A stretch of DNA of 64,000 nucleotides from Microbacterium croceum (GCF_023091245.1 NZ_JAHWXN010000001.1:744001-808000); one strand, 5' to 3'; shown: positions 1 through 8,779, counted from the first letter of the stretch. Numbers and translations are program-made. The notes: generated from the sequence alone by a model not told the origin.

Positions 1-2
1 GC

Positions 3-347
3 GATCGTGTGTGGGTGGCGCGCAGGCAGGCGCTGAGCGTCGGTGGTCCCGAGAGCCCGGTCCCCGACGAGGTGCTCGGCGGGGTGATGATCAACGCGCT
101 CGCCGAGGAGCACAACGAGATGCTGCGCCGCGTGCTCGCCTGGACGCCCGAGTACATCAGCGGCCGTACGACGGAGACCCACGCGGCCTTCTCGCAGCGC
201 TCGGTGCGGCTCACCGGCGCCGAGTTCGATGCGCTGATTGAGCGCATCGACGACGTGGTGTCGGCGGCCGTCGAGGCGCATGACCCCGCCGATCCGGACA
301 GTCGTCCGTGGCAGATCGATCTGCTCGCGGCCGACGATCGGATCTGA
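3..347 (+). CDS. C-terminal part of a probable transcriptional regulator (5' truncated by window edge)
   Basis: The reading frame is open to the left edge, so only the last ~115 codons are present. A GTG at 9 could serve as a start, but the frame continues upstream and the product lacks a complete domain. The visible part is acidic and probably helical, with a run around EEHNEMLRRVLAWTPEYI and a C-terminal block ending in DLLAADDRI. This resembles the tail of ArsR-like winged-helix regulators of actinobacteria in which the DNA-binding domain comes first. That assignment is a guess from overall style, because no HTH is visible. The gene converges on the ABC exporter operon, with a hairpin between them. 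Confidence 0.4.
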   Translation, partial: DRVWVARRQALSVGGPESPVPDEVLGGVMINALAEEHNEMLRRVLAWTPEYISGRTTETHAAFSQRSVRLTGAEFDALIERIDDVVSAAVEAHDPADPDSRPWQIDLLAADDRI

Positions 348-368
348 CCTCAGCGCACCTGGAACGAC

Positions 369-407
369 GGATGCCGCGCCGCACGAGCGAGTGCGGGCGC
401 GGCATCC
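369..407. terminator. Bidirectional hairpin between convergent genes
   Basis: Perfect 12-bp inverted repeat GGATGCCGCGCC (369-380) / GGCGCGGCATCC (396-407) with a 15-nt loop. It sits between the stop at 347 and the oppositely directed stop at 431. There is no U-tract, as is common for high-GC actinobacterial terminators. Confidence 0.6.
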
Positions 408-430
408 GATATCCGATGCGGGGGCTGATC

Positions 431-1117
431 TCAGGGGATGGCCCTCCGGAAGGCGAGGAACGAGACTCCGCTGAGCACGGCGACCACGACCAGTCCCCAC
501 AGAGCGAGCCCGAATGCGCCGAGGGTGCCGACCGTGCGCCACACGTCGAGCCACAGTTCGAGCCGCGTCGCGAGGAACAGGAGCCCGACCAGCACCAGTG
601 CGAGCCCGATGCCCGTGATCGTGAGCACCGTCGGGCCCCAGCTCTTGTAGATCGTGGCCCCGGTGAAACCGAGCACGAACAGGAGCAGGGCGAGCGTGAA
701 GTAGGCGAGGAAGGCGCCGAAGGGGCCGGTCTCCCACAGCCACGGCAGGTAGAACATGTAGCCGTTCAGGCCGAACCCGTTCGTGGCCATCTCGATGCCG
801 GCACCGATCAGGAAGATCGCGCCGAGGAAGGCGCTGCCCATGATCGCGGTGAGCAGCGTGCCGGTGAAGAACTCCCGCCGGGTGATGCTCATGGCCTGCG
901 AGAACGGGAAGGTGAGGGTCATCGCAGAGATGCCGATCGCGAAGAAGTACCAGAGCGGTGCCTGGCCTGCCCCGATGTACTTCGGCCCATCGCCCGGGAT
1001 CATCGCGTAGATCAGCACCCCGAGGACGGTGACGCTGCCGAGGATGATCAGCGGCACCCAGATGAAGGTCTGGCGGTTGATCAACTGCAGGCGGATGACG
1101 TTGAGTGTGCGTCGCAT
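431..1117 (-). CDS. ABC transporter permease (ABC exporter, partner of the adjacent YtrB-like ATPase)
   Basis: A 228-aa integral membrane protein with about six hydrophobic segments, starting near residue 15 (after RQTFIWVPL) and ending with a C-terminal segment before FRRAIP. The start ATG at 1117 overlaps the TGA of the upstream ATPase gene (TGATG) and has AGGAGGTCCG just upstream. A frame running further upstream is antisense-like low-complexity sequence and is not used. The family is ABC-2-like membrane proteins that pair with a small YtrB-type ATPase and a GntR regulator. The substrate cannot be told from sequence; such systems are often induced by cell-wall or membrane stress. It is the third gene of the operon transcribed from about 2450 leftward. 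Confidence 0.8.
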   Translation of the reverse strand: MRRTLNVIRLQLINRQTFIWVPLIILGSVTVLGVLIYAMIPGDGPKYIGAGQAPLWYFFAIGISAMTLTFPFSQAMSITRREFFTGTLLTAIMGSAFLGAIFLIGAGIEMATNGFGLNGYMFYLPWLWETGPFGAFLAYFTLALLLFVLGFTGATIYKSWGPTVLTITGIGLALVLVGLLFLATRLELWLDVWRTVGTLGAFGLALWGLVVVAVLSGVSFLAFRRAIP

Positions 1118-2019
1118 CAGCGGACCTCCTCTTTCGCGGCGGACTGTGCTTCCGCCTTCTGGGTGAGACGGACGACGAGCTGCTGCAGCGAGACCGGAGC
1201 CAGGTCGAGGCCCCGTGCGCTGACCTCTGCGCGTTCGGTGGCTGACAGCGCGCCCAGCACGGTCACCGAGGCGACGCGTCCGAGCGACTCGCGGTGGAGC
1301 ACCTCGCGAGAGCCGACCCATCCGTCGACCGTCGCGGCATCGCCGACGACCGTGACGGCGCGATCGCGCACGGCATCCGTGTCCTCGTTGAGGAGGATCG
1401 TGCCGTTGTCGATCACGATGACCTTCTCGATGAGGTTGGAGACCTCGTCGATCAGGTGCGACGAGAGGATGACGGTGCGCGGATGCTCGGCGTAGTCCTC
1501 GAGCAGCCGGTCATAGAAGATCTGCCGTGCGACGGCGTCGAGACCGAGGTAGGGCTCGTCGAAGAAGGTGAGATCGGCGCGGGAGGCGAGTCCGATGATC
1601 ACGCCGACCGCCGAGAGCTGACCGCGCGACAGCTTCTTGATCGTCTGCTTCATCGGCAGCTGGAACTGGGTGATGAGCTCGTCGGCGAAGCCCTGATCCC
1701 AGTTCGGGAAGAACAGGCTCGCGGCCTTGAACGCGTGCTTCGGGTAGGCGTCGTCGGGGTACTTCTGGCTCTCGCGGACGAAACAGATGCGGCCGAGGAC
1801 GCGGGTGTTCTCGTAGGGGTGCTCGCCGAAGACCCGGACCGTGCCGGAGGTCTCGAAGTTCTGGGCCGTGAGGATCGACATCAGCGTCGTCTTGCCGGCG
1901 CCGTTGCGACCGAGCAGGCCGTAGATCGCACCCCCGTCGAGCGCGAGTGAGACGTTGTCGAGCGCGCGGGTGTCCTTGTACGTCTTGGTGAGGTTCTGCA
2001 CCTCGATGACGGCGGTCAT
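1117..2019 (-). CDS. ABC transporter ATP-binding protein, YtrB-like
   Basis: A 300-aa nucleotide-binding subunit. Walker A is GRNGAGKTT (about residues 37-45), the signature is the variant LSRGQ (about 130), Walker B is LTFFDEP followed by the D-loop GLD (about 150-157), and the switch His is in LSSHLIDE. The LSRGQ form and the DEPYLGLD block are typical of the YtrB/BcrA-like group that works with GntR/YtrA regulators. About 80 residues follow the ATPase core and form a C-terminal regulatory extension. The ATG at 2019 overlaps the 3' end of the GntR gene by 4 bp, and the stop overlaps the permease start, so the three genes are translationally coupled. Confidence 0.9.
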   Translation of the reverse strand: MTAVIEVQNLTKTYKDTRALDNVSLALDGGAIYGLLGRNGAGKTTLMSILTAQNFETSGTVRVFGEHPYENTRVLGRICFVRESQKYPDDAYPKHAFKAASLFFPNWDQGFADELITQFQLPMKQTIKKLSRGQLSAVGVIIGLASRADLTFFDEPYLGLDAVARQIFYDRLLEDYAEHPRTVILSSHLIDEVSNLIEKVIVIDNGTILLNEDTDAVRDRAVTVVGDAATVDGWVGSREVLHRESLGRVASVTVLGALSATERAEVSARGLDLAPVSLQQLVVRLTQKAEAQSAAKEEVR

Positions 2020-2402
2020 GCGGGGTTCTTCCCTTCTGTGGTGGTGTGCGCGGCGCGCTGCCGGAGCAGCTCCGCGAGGTCGTCGGCGCCGAGTCCGAGC
2101 GTGCGGGCCTCGGCGAGGAGCGGGTCGATGAAACGGTCGGCGAAGGCTGCACGCCGTTCGCCCAGAAGCAGCTCCTTGGCGCCGTCGGCGACGAACATGC
2201 CGATGCCGCGGCGCTTGTACAGCACTCCCTTGTCGGTGAGCATGGCGACTCCCTTCGCTGCGGTGGCCGGGTTGATGCGATAGAACGCGGCGAGCTCGTT
2301 CGTGGAAGGAGCCTGTGCTTCCTCGGCGAGAGAGCCGTCGAGGATCGAGTCCTCGATCTGCTCGGCGATCTGGAGGAAGAGCGGCTTGCCTTCTTCGATC
2401 AC
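2016..2402 (-). CDS. GntR family transcriptional regulator, YtrA subfamily
   Basis: A 128-aa protein consisting of an N-terminal winged helix (about residues 5-75, including STNELAAFYRINPATAAKGVAMLTDKGVLYKRRGIGMFV) and a short helical tail of about 50 residues with no effector domain. That layout defines the YtrA subfamily, whose members repress the ABC operon they head. It starts with GTG at 2402 behind CCGGAGGA. It is the first gene of an operon with the ATPase and permease. The dyad at 2429-2446, just upstream of the gene, is the likely autoregulatory operator. Confidence 0.9.
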   Translation of the reverse strand: MIEEGKPLFLQIAEQIEDSILDGSLAEEAQAPSTNELAAFYRINPATAAKGVAMLTDKGVLYKRRGIGMFVADGAKELLLGERRAAFADRFIDPLLAEARTLGLGADDLAELLRQRAAHTTTEGKNPA

Positions 2403-2428
2403 GAGTCCTCCGGTCGGTTAGTGGGTTA

Positions 2429-2446
2429 GTTACTCGACTAAGTAAC
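2429..2446. promoter_or_regulatory. Probable operator of the YtrA-type regulator
   Basis: Perfect dyad GTTACT-N6-AGTAAC, 27 bp upstream of the GTG of the GntR gene, inside an AT-richer island with further GTTA/TAAC words (2417-2453). YtrA-type regulators bind spaced inverted repeats of this kind at their own promoter. The assignment is by position and symmetry only. Confidence 0.6.
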
Positions 2447-2511
2447 CACGTAACCGGGGTCGTGTCAAGCGCCGAGTGCACCGCCGGTCGCGCGGATGCG
2501 GCGGCGTGGGG

Positions 2512-3222
2512 TCAGGCGCGGGGGAGGCCGACGTACATCGAGGCGTGCAGCTCGGCGACGTGGTCGAATGCGAGGCGGCTCGCGGATTCCGCATCTCCGG
2601 CTCTGAGCGCGGCGACGAGTCGGGCGTGCTCCTCGTTGGAGGCGCGCAGATAGTCGATCCGGTACGGGATGAAGTACGCGTAGAGCTCGTGGGACACGCG
2701 GTGATGCAGCTCCACGGCGCCGCTGACGCCGGATGCCTCGGCGAGAGCGGCGTGGAAGGCGCTGTCCGCCGTGCGGAAGCCCGTCCAGTCCGGTGCGGCG
2801 CGCATGTCGTCGACGAGCGCGTCCAACCGGGCGAGCGATCGTTCATCCGGGCGCGTGCTCACGAGCGCCGCGAGCCCCGCCTCGAGCGTGGCGCGCTGGT
2901 CGATCAGTGCGTGCACGTGGGCGGCATCCGCACGGTAGGCGTCGGTCTCGATCACCGTGCCGACCGTCGGGGCATCCGCGATGAAGGTGCCGCCGGCATG
3001 GCCGGGGCGGCGCACCACGACGCCTTCGTCGCTGAGCTGCCGATAGGCCCGCCGCACGGTCATCTCGCTGACCTCGAAGGCGCGGGCGGTGTCGTCCGGG
3101 CCCGGCAGGCGCTGCCCCGGAGCCAGCATGCCCAACTCGACGGCGAGCGAGATGCGCGCCCGCACGGTGTCGACCGCGGTGGTGCGGCGGATCGCGCCGA
3201 GGGCGGGGGAGGTGAGGTCCAT
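2512..3222 (-). CDS. GntR family transcriptional regulator, FadR/FCD subfamily
   Basis: A 236-aa regulator. Residues about 15-85 form the winged helix (FEVSEMTVRRAYRQLSDEGVVVRRPGHAGGTFI). Residues about 100-230 form an all-helical FCD-type effector domain with His residues that could bind metal or ligand (FHAALAEASG, HHRVSHELY, FDHVAEL). It is the last gene of a leftward operon with a C-N hydrolase (4748-5527) and an APC permease (3256-4698), so it probably senses the amide or amine compound they handle and controls them through the 29-bp dyad at 5557-5585. The start at 3222 gives the family's normal length. Confidence 0.88.
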   Translation of the reverse strand: MDLTSPALGAIRRTTAVDTVRARISLAVELGMLAPGQRLPGPDDTARAFEVSEMTVRRAYRQLSDEGVVVRRPGHAGGTFIADAPTVGTVIETDAYRADAAHVHALIDQRATLEAGLAALVSTRPDERSLARLDALVDDMRAAPDWTGFRTADSAFHAALAEASGVSGAVELHHRVSHELYAYFIPYRIDYLRASNEEHARLVAALRAGDAESASRLAFDHVAELHASMYVGLPRA

Positions 3223-3255
3223 GACCCTCCCCCGTCTCGTGTCGGCCGGCGCGCG

Positions 3256-4698
3256 TCAGTCCGTCGTGGTGGCCTCGACCGGATCGGCGTCGAGGCGGAA
3301 GCGCCTGCCCAACACGATACCGATGACCATGGCGGCGACGGGAATGAGCGCGAGCACCGCGCTCACGGCGACGCTGCCGCCGGTGACCAGCGTGAAGTTC
3401 GACAGCACCAGCCAGAGCGCGAACGCGAGTCCGATGACGGCGAGGATCGGGAACACTCGCGCGCCGGCGGTGCGCCCTGTGGCGAGTTCGGGGCGCCGCA
3501 CGAAGAACACCAGCACCGCGATCGACGTCGTCAGCATGAGCAGCACCATGCCGACCGTGGCGACGCCGGCCATCGATCCGAAGACGCCGACGAGCGGGTC
3601 CAGGCCGAGGAGCGCGAGCACGGCGAGCAGGATGGCTGCGGTGATCGTCTGCACGACCGAGGAGAACGCCGGCGAGTGGTGCGAGGCGTGACGACGACCG
3701 AGCCGGGCGGGCAGCACGGACTTCTGCGCGAGGGTGAACTGGTAGCGGGCGATCACGTTGTGGAAGGACAGGACGCAGGCGAACAGGCTCGTGATCAGCA
3801 GCACCTGCACGACGTCGCGGAGGATCGGGCCGAGGTACGTCGTCGTGGTGTCGAGCAGCAGGTTGCCCTCGCCGGCGAGCGTCTGCTGCGCGATGGCGAC
3901 CGCATTGCTCGCGCCCACGCCGGTCACGAGTGCCCAGCACGAGATGGCGTAGAACACGCCGATGATGATGACGGCGAGGTAGGTCGCGCGCGGAATGGTC
4001 TTCTCCGGATCGCGGGCCTCATCGCGGAAGACGGCCGTCGCCTCGAAGCCGATGAACCCGGTGAGCGCGAACAGCACGGCCACCCCGATGCCGCCCGAGA
4101 AGACGTAGGCGGGGTCGAAGGTCTCCAGCGCGATGCCCTCGGCGCCACCGGTCGAGAAGATGACCACGTCGAGGATCACCACCACCAGGATCTCCAGCGC
4201 CAGCGCCACACCGAGCACCTTGGCGCTCAGGTCGATGTGCCGGTACCCGAGCACCGCGACGATCGCCATCGTGGCGAAGGAGTAGAGCCACCACGGCAGG
4301 CTCGGGCCGCCGAAGAACGTGACGAGGTCGTCGACCGCCCACCCCATGTATCCGTAGATGCCGACCTGGATCGCGGTGTAGGCGATCAGGGCCGTGAAGG
4401 CCGAGCCGAGTCCGAGTCGCGCCCCGAGTCCGGCGGTGACGTACGAGAAGAACGCGCCTGCCTCCTTCACGAACGGGGTCATCGTGACGAAGCCCACCGA
4501 GAAGATCAGCAGGATGACGGCGGCGAGGGCGAACCCGATCGGCGCTCCGGGGCCGTTGCCCGCGCCGATGGCGATGGGGACGTTGCCGCCGATGACGGTG
4601 AGCGGGGCGGCCGCGGCGATGACCATGAAGACGATGGCGCCGGTGCCGAGCTGGCCGTCGAGGCGCTGGCGCGGCTCGACAAGGGGGGAGACGGTCAT
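3256..4698 (-). CDS. APC superfamily amino acid/amine permease
   Basis: A 480-aa membrane protein with about 12 hydrophobic segments. The first helices carry the APC signature region (GAIVFMVIAAAAPLTVIGG, GNGPGAPIGF), followed by VKEAGAFFSYV, and a cytoplasmic loop FRDEARDPEKTIPRAT typical of the AAT/LAT branch. It starts with ATG at 4698. Its neighbours are a nitrilase-superfamily amidase upstream and a FadR-type GntR downstream. This suggests import of an amine, amino acid or amide that the hydrolase then cleaves (inference). The substrate cannot be read from the sequence. Confidence 0.9.
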   Translation of the reverse strand: MTVSPLVEPRQRLDGQLGTGAIVFMVIAAAAPLTVIGGNVPIAIGAGNGPGAPIGFALAAVILLIFSVGFVTMTPFVKEAGAFFSYVTAGLGARLGLGSAFTALIAYTAIQVGIYGYMGWAVDDLVTFFGGPSLPWWLYSFATMAIVAVLGYRHIDLSAKVLGVALALEILVVVILDVVIFSTGGAEGIALETFDPAYVFSGGIGVAVLFALTGFIGFEATAVFRDEARDPEKTIPRATYLAVIIIGVFYAISCWALVTGVGASNAVAIAQQTLAGEGNLLLDTTTTYLGPILRDVVQVLLITSLFACVLSFHNVIARYQFTLAQKSVLPARLGRRHASHHSPAFSSVVQTITAAILLAVLALLGLDPLVGVFGSMAGVATVGMVLLMLTTSIAVLVFFVRRPELATGRTAGARVFPILAVIGLAFALWLVLSNFTLVTGGSVAVSAVLALIPVAAMVIGIVLGRRFRLDADPVEATTTD

Positions 4699-4747
4699 GG
4701 TGTGGCTTTCGCAGAGGGTCCGTGGTGGACGCGGGAGGGGAGGTCGT

Positions 4748-5527
4748 TCAGTACAGTTCTGGCCGACGGTCGGCGAGGTAGGGGTTCTCCTGCCGCGCGC
4801 GACGCGTCGCATCGGGGTCGATCGTGGCGACCAGCAGGCCGACGTCCGTCGCGCCGAGCGAGGCGAGCACCTCGCCGTCGGGGGCGACGATGCTGCTGCG
4901 CCCGACATACGTGAGGTCGCCCTCGCTGCCGACGCGGTTGACGTAGACCACGTGGATCTGGTTCTCCCAGGCGCGGACCGGGATGAGCCGCTCGGCGATG
5001 TGCGCGTACGGCTCCATCTGCGCGGTCGGCACGATGACGGCATCCGCGCCGTCGAGCGCCGCGCGGCGCACCGTCTCGGGGAACTCGACGTCGTAGCAGA
5101 TGAGCACGGATACACGCACGCCGTCGATCTCGACGATGCCGGGGAGGGCATCACCCTCCGCGAAGAGGCTGCGGTCGAGGGCGCCGAACAGATGCGTCTT
5201 GCGGTAGCGGAGCAGCTCGGTGCCATCGCGGTCGATCAGGACCAGGGAGTTCGTGATGCGGCCGTCAGGGAGCGTCTCGGGCAGACCGGCGACGATGGCG
5301 ATACCGGTGTCGAGCGCGATGCGGGCGATCCGGTCGCTGAGATCCGGCGTCGCCAGGGGTGCCAGGCGGGATCCGATGTTGTACCCGGTGACGAACATCT
5401 CGGGGGTGACGAGGATGCGCGCTCCGCGCGTGGCCGCTTCCTGGGCGGCCGCGGTGATGACGGCGAGGTTGGCGTCGACATCACCGGGAGTCCCCTGATG
5501 CTGAAGTCCGGCGATGGTCAGGGTCAT
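4748..5527 (-). CDS. Carbon-nitrogen hydrolase (nitrilase superfamily amidase)
   Basis: A 259-aa single-domain cytosolic enzyme with the full Glu-Lys-Cys triad in recognisable blocks: TPEMFVTGYN (Glu, about residue 42), RYRKTHLFG (Lys, about 110) and LICYDVEFPE (Cys, about 145). The ENQIHVVYVNRVG block after the Cys is typical of aliphatic amidase/carbamoylputrescine-type members. ATG 5527 is chosen because GAGGAG lies 7 nt upstream; an in-frame ATG at 5554 has no ribosome site and would run into the promoter dyad. First gene of the operon with the APC permease and GntR regulator. It probably hydrolyses an imported amide or omega-amide (inference). Confidence 0.88.
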   Translation of the reverse strand: MTLTIAGLQHQGTPGDVDANLAVITAAAQEAATRGARILVTPEMFVTGYNIGSRLAPLATPDLSDRIARIALDTGIAIVAGLPETLPDGRITNSLVLIDRDGTELLRYRKTHLFGALDRSLFAEGDALPGIVEIDGVRVSVLICYDVEFPETVRRAALDGADAVIVPTAQMEPYAHIAERLIPVRAWENQIHVVYVNRVGSEGDLTYVGRSSIVAPDGEVLASLGATDVGLLVATIDPDATRRARQENPYLADRRPELY

Positions 5528-5556
5528 GCGGATGCTCCTCGTGCGTCGATGCACCT

Positions 5557-5585
5557 ATCAAACAGATCAAAGTGATCTATTTGAT
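5557..5585. promoter_or_regulatory. Long dyad operator upstream of the amidase operon
   Basis: A 29-bp interrupted palindrome: ATCAAA, one mismatch, AGATCA, 3-nt centre, TGATCT, one mismatch, TTTGAT. It lies 30 bp upstream of the amidase ATG in an otherwise GC-rich stretch. By position it is the likely target of the operon's own FadR-type GntR regulator. Confidence 0.65.
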
Positions 5586-5643
5586 GTCCATTGTGTTTCG
5601 CGCGCGTTTCCTCCGCAAGCCCCTGTCTGCGTGATGGGGGCCG

Positions 5644-6144
5644 TCAGCCCGTGATGTCGCGACGCTGCGCGCGCCAGTCCTCCACGATCTGCAGCATCCG
5701 CGTCGAGAGGAAGCGGAAGAACTCGGCGAGCTCCCGGGCGCGGTCGTGCGCGCCCTGATCGTCGGCGTGCTCGGCGGCGATGTCGTCGATGTACTCCGAG
5801 AGGCGGGAGTAGACCGGCAGGTTCCCGACGATCGAGCTGACGAACGGATCGTGCACGAACTCGTAGCGGTCGCGGCGATCGCCCGGCCGCGACCGGCGCT
5901 GGATGAAGTGCAGCTGCTGCAGGTAGCGCACCGCGCCCGACACCGCGGCGGCGGAGACGCCGAGGCGCTCCGACAGCTCGGCCGCCGTGTATCCGCCCTC
6001 GGGGGCGGCGACCAGAGCCATCATCACCCGCGCCGGCATACGGGCCATCCCGGCGGCGGTCATCATCGCCGCCGCCTGCTCCGCGGGTTCGACGGCGCGG
6101 TGTGCCGAGGCAGGGTCGAGGTCGTCGGTGCTGTCGTCGGGCAT
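5644..6144 (-). CDS. MarR/GbsR-like winged-helix transcriptional regulator
   Basis: A 166-aa protein with an N-terminal winged helix (about residues 30-100; AAELSERLGVSAAAVSGAVRYLQQLHFIQRRSRPGDRRDRYEF) followed by a helical dimerisation tail. It starts with ATG at 6144 behind AGGAGGACCG. It lies 8 bp after the ABC permease gene in the same direction, so it is the third gene of the operon beginning near 8780. The 26-bp palindrome upstream of the first gene is its most likely operator. The exporter and regulator together look like a self-controlled efflux unit. GbsR-type is an alternative to MarR because of the YEFVHDPF block after the wing. Confidence 0.85.
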   Translation of the reverse strand: MPDDSTDDLDPASAHRAVEPAEQAAAMMTAAGMARMPARVMMALVAAPEGGYTAAELSERLGVSAAAVSGAVRYLQQLHFIQRRSRPGDRRDRYEFVHDPFVSSIVGNLPVYSRLSEYIDDIAAEHADDQGAHDRARELAEFFRFLSTRMLQIVEDWRAQRRDITG

Positions 6145-6152
6145 CGGTCCTC

Positions 6153-7775
6153 CTAGGTGCCGGGCGCGAGCTCGCGGCGCCGCATCAGCGTCAGGGCGGC
6201 GGCGCCACCGGCAGCAAGGGCGAGCACCAGCCACCACAGCCCGCGCACATCCACCCCGCTCCCGTCGACCACGGGGGTCACGGCGAACGGCGAGAGGTTC
6301 GCTGTCCACTCGGGCAGACCGAACAGCGGCCCGAACATCCCGAGCAGGGCGGCGAACAGCACCAGGCTCCACGCCACCGCCGCCGTCGCCCGGGGGAGCA
6401 TCACGAATACCACGGCCGGGAGCACGGCGAAGATCGCCGCGGCGACCGCTTGCCCGAGCCCGGCCACCGCGACGACCCGGTAGAGCGCGTCGTCGCCGCC
6501 GTTCGACCAGACTCCGATCCATCCGGCGACCACAGCGGCGGCGATCACGATCAGCGCCGCGACCACGCCGACGATCATGAAGTCCGCGAGCCAGCGCACG
6601 CGGCCGACCGGCGTCGCCAGCACCGCCTCCGCCGTGCCCCTGGTCTCCTCCTGCCTGGCCCTCACCACGGTCTGCACGGCGCAGCAGGCCGCGAGGATGC
6701 CGAGCAGCGTGAAGAACACCGTCACCACGACCTCGTCGAGACCGCCGGTGGCCCCGCCGATCTTCTTCAGGATGTCGGCGACCGCAGGGTTCTCGCCCGA
6801 GATCTGGTCGACCAGACCGCTCAGCGTCGTCGCGAGGATGCCGGTGAGGGCGCCGCCGACCGCCCAGCCGACGATCGACCCTGCGGTCAACCGCCACACC
6901 AGCGCCTGCGGAGAGGAGAGAGCGGCGGGCGCCGACATCCGCCCCCGCCGCTCCGCCACGAAGCCGGCATCGATGTCGCGCACCGACTGCAGGCCCACGG
7001 CCGCCGCGGAGAGCGCGAGTCCGAAGGCCAGCGCGAGGAACACGGGTGCGACCTGGTCCGTGTCGTACGGGCGGGTCTGCTCCGCCCATCCGAACGGAGA
7101 GAGCCAGACCGGCCAGGCGCTCGTCATGCGCGACAGGTCATCGCTCGGCGTGCCGGCCGCGTTGCCGATGCCGCGGATCAGGAAGGTCGCCACCAGCACC
7201 CAGATCGTGAGGGAGTTCGCCCCCCGCGAGGTGCGCATGAGCTGCGCGGCGATCAGCGCGATGCCGAGGAACGCGATGCCGCAGGCGCCGGCCGCCGCTG
7301 CAGTCAGCAGCGAGCCTGCCGTCGGCAACCCGGTGGCGATCAGGGCCAGCGCGGTCAGCGCGGCGAGGACGAGATTCGCGAGGATGCCGTGCACGGCGGT
7401 CGCGATCGTCGGCAGTCGGCGCCCGGCCGGTGTCGCCCAGACGAGCTCGGATCGTCCGGCCTCTTCATCGCCGCGGGTGTGCCGCACGGCGAGGAAGCTG
7501 CTCATGAGAGCCGCGAGCAGGGCGAGCCAGGGCAGGACCGCGAAGGCCAGGAAGGCGCCCTCGGAGGTGCCGGACGGCAGTCCACGGAACATCAGGATCA
7601 CCGGGTTCGCGAGCGCGGCAACCAGGATGTTCTGCCGGTCGGCGAGGGTCGCGTACGACTGGGTCACGCCCGCATACCCGGCGAACGCCATCAGCGCGGT
7701 GCCGACGATCCACAGGGTCAGCTGCAGCCAGTCCCTCCGCAACCGCTGTTGCAGCAGCATGCCGAAGCGGGACAT
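6153..7775 (-). CDS. ABC exporter permease, large ABC-2 type
   Basis: A 540-aa polytopic protein with about 12 hydrophobic segments, arranged as two similar halves. The cytoplasmic loop of the first half (RHTRGDEEAGRSELVWATPAGRR) recurs in the second half (RARQEETRGTAEAVLATPVGRVR), suggesting an internal duplication. This architecture is common in actinobacterial polyketide/drug exporters annotated as ABC permeases. The start is ATG 7775, which overlaps the stop of the ATPase (TGATG); a GTG at 7778 is also possible. Substrate unknown. Confidence 0.85.
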   Translation of the reverse strand: MSRFGMLLQQRLRRDWLQLTLWIVGTALMAFAGYAGVTQSYATLADRQNILVAALANPVILMFRGLPSGTSEGAFLAFAVLPWLALLAALMSSFLAVRHTRGDEEAGRSELVWATPAGRRLPTIATAVHGILANLVLAALTALALIATGLPTAGSLLTAAAAGACGIAFLGIALIAAQLMRTSRGANSLTIWVLVATFLIRGIGNAAGTPSDDLSRMTSAWPVWLSPFGWAEQTRPYDTDQVAPVFLALAFGLALSAAAVGLQSVRDIDAGFVAERRGRMSAPAALSSPQALVWRLTAGSIVGWAVGGALTGILATTLSGLVDQISGENPAVADILKKIGGATGGLDEVVVTVFFTLLGILAACCAVQTVVRARQEETRGTAEAVLATPVGRVRWLADFMIVGVVAALIVIAAAVVAGWIGVWSNGGDDALYRVVAVAGLGQAVAAAIFAVLPAVVFVMLPRATAAVAWSLVLFAALLGMFGPLFGLPEWTANLSPFAVTPVVDGSGVDVRGLWWLVLALAAGGAAALTLMRRRELAPGT

Positions 7776-8779
7776 CACGCACGACCGCTCTGCGCGCGCC
7801 GGGCTCGACGGGTGCGGGGTGCGGAGTCATCCGCTCCGCTCGGCGCTCCGCCGTCCTCCGCGGTCTCGAGGGTCGCGAGGTCGTCGCCGTAGTGGCGCAG
7901 GAACAGCTCCTCGAGTGACGGGGGAGCGACCCGCAGATCGGTGATGCCGAGCGCCGCGAGGGCGGGCAGCACCGTGGCGGTGCGGTCGCTGTCGACGGCG
8001 AGACGGATGCGGTCGCCCTGCAGCGACGGATCGTGCACGTCGGGGATGCGGGCGACCTGGGCGAGTGTCGCTCCCGAGGGGGTGAACGACACGTCGCTGC
8101 GGGTGAGGTGCCGCAGCTCGCCGAGGGTGCCCGTCTCGACGATGCGGCCGGCGCGGATGATCGACACCCGGTCGCACAGCTGCTCCACCTCGCTCATGAT
8201 GTGGCTCGACAGCAGCACGGTCGCGCCGTTCGCCCTGGCGCGCGCGACCTCATGCTGGAAGATGACCGCCATCAGCGGATCCAACCCGCTGGTGGGCTCG
8301 TCGAGGATGTACAGGTCGGCGGGTACGGCGAAAGCGGCGATCAGCGCGACCTTCTGCCGGTTGCCCTTGGAGTACGCGCGGCCTTTCTTGCGCGGGTCGA
8401 ACTGGAAGGCCTCGGAGAGGCGTTTCTTCTCGTGCTGATAGGCGTCGTCCTTCGTGCGGGCGCCGCGGAGGCGGGCCAGGAGGTCGACGGCCTCGCCACC
8501 CGACAGGTTCGGCCACACGCTGACGTCGCCGGGGACGTACGCGATGCGCCGGTGCAGGTCGACGGCGCGCTGCCACGGGTCGTCGCCGAACACGGTCGCT
8601 GTGCCGCCGGTGCGGCGGGCGAGGCCGAGGAGGATGCGGATCGTGGTGGACTTGCCCGCGCCGTTCGGGCCGAGGAACCCGTGCACCTGTCCCTGCTCGA
8701 CAGTCAGGTCGAGCCCGTCGAGAGCGTGCACGTGTCCGTAGTGCTTGGTGAGGTTCTGGGTGGCGATGACGGTGGTCAT
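7775..8779 (-). CDS. ABC exporter ATP-binding protein
   Basis: A 334-aa ATPase of the DrrA/CcmA type. Walker A is GPNGAGKST (about residues 37-45), a YSKGNRQKV signature variant lies at about 142, Walker B is LYILDEPTSGLD (about 160), and the switch His is in LLSSHIMSE. The signature reads SKGNRQK rather than SGGQ, a form often seen in this exporter group. A roughly 100-residue C-terminal domain follows, ending in a basic/acidic low-complexity tail (TRRARRAQSGRA). It heads an operon with the double-half permease and a MarR-like regulator. The promoter region holds a perfect 12+12 palindrome 15 bp upstream of the ATG. Confidence 0.9.
   Translation of the reverse strand: MTTVIATQNLTKHYGHVHALDGLDLTVEQGQVHGFLGPNGAGKSTTIRILLGLARRTGGTATVFGDDPWQRAVDLHRRIAYVPGDVSVWPNLSGGEAVDLLARLRGARTKDDAYQHEKKRLSEAFQFDPRKKGRAYSKGNRQKVALIAAFAVPADLYILDEPTSGLDPLMAVIFQHEVARARANGATVLLSSHIMSEVEQLCDRVSIIRAGRIVETGTLGELRHLTRSDVSFTPSGATLAQVARIPDVHDPSLQGDRIRLAVDSDRTATVLPALAALGITDLRVAPPSLEELFLRHYGDDLATLETAEDGGAPSGADDSAPRTRRARRAQSGRA

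Noticed and set aside
2476..4914. Very long open frame on the plus strand opposite the GntR and APC permease genes
   Set aside because: Its translation is Arg/Glu/His/Gly-rich with no fold-like hydrophobic pattern, and it mirrors minus-strand genes with clear domains. Such shadow frames are normal at this GC content.
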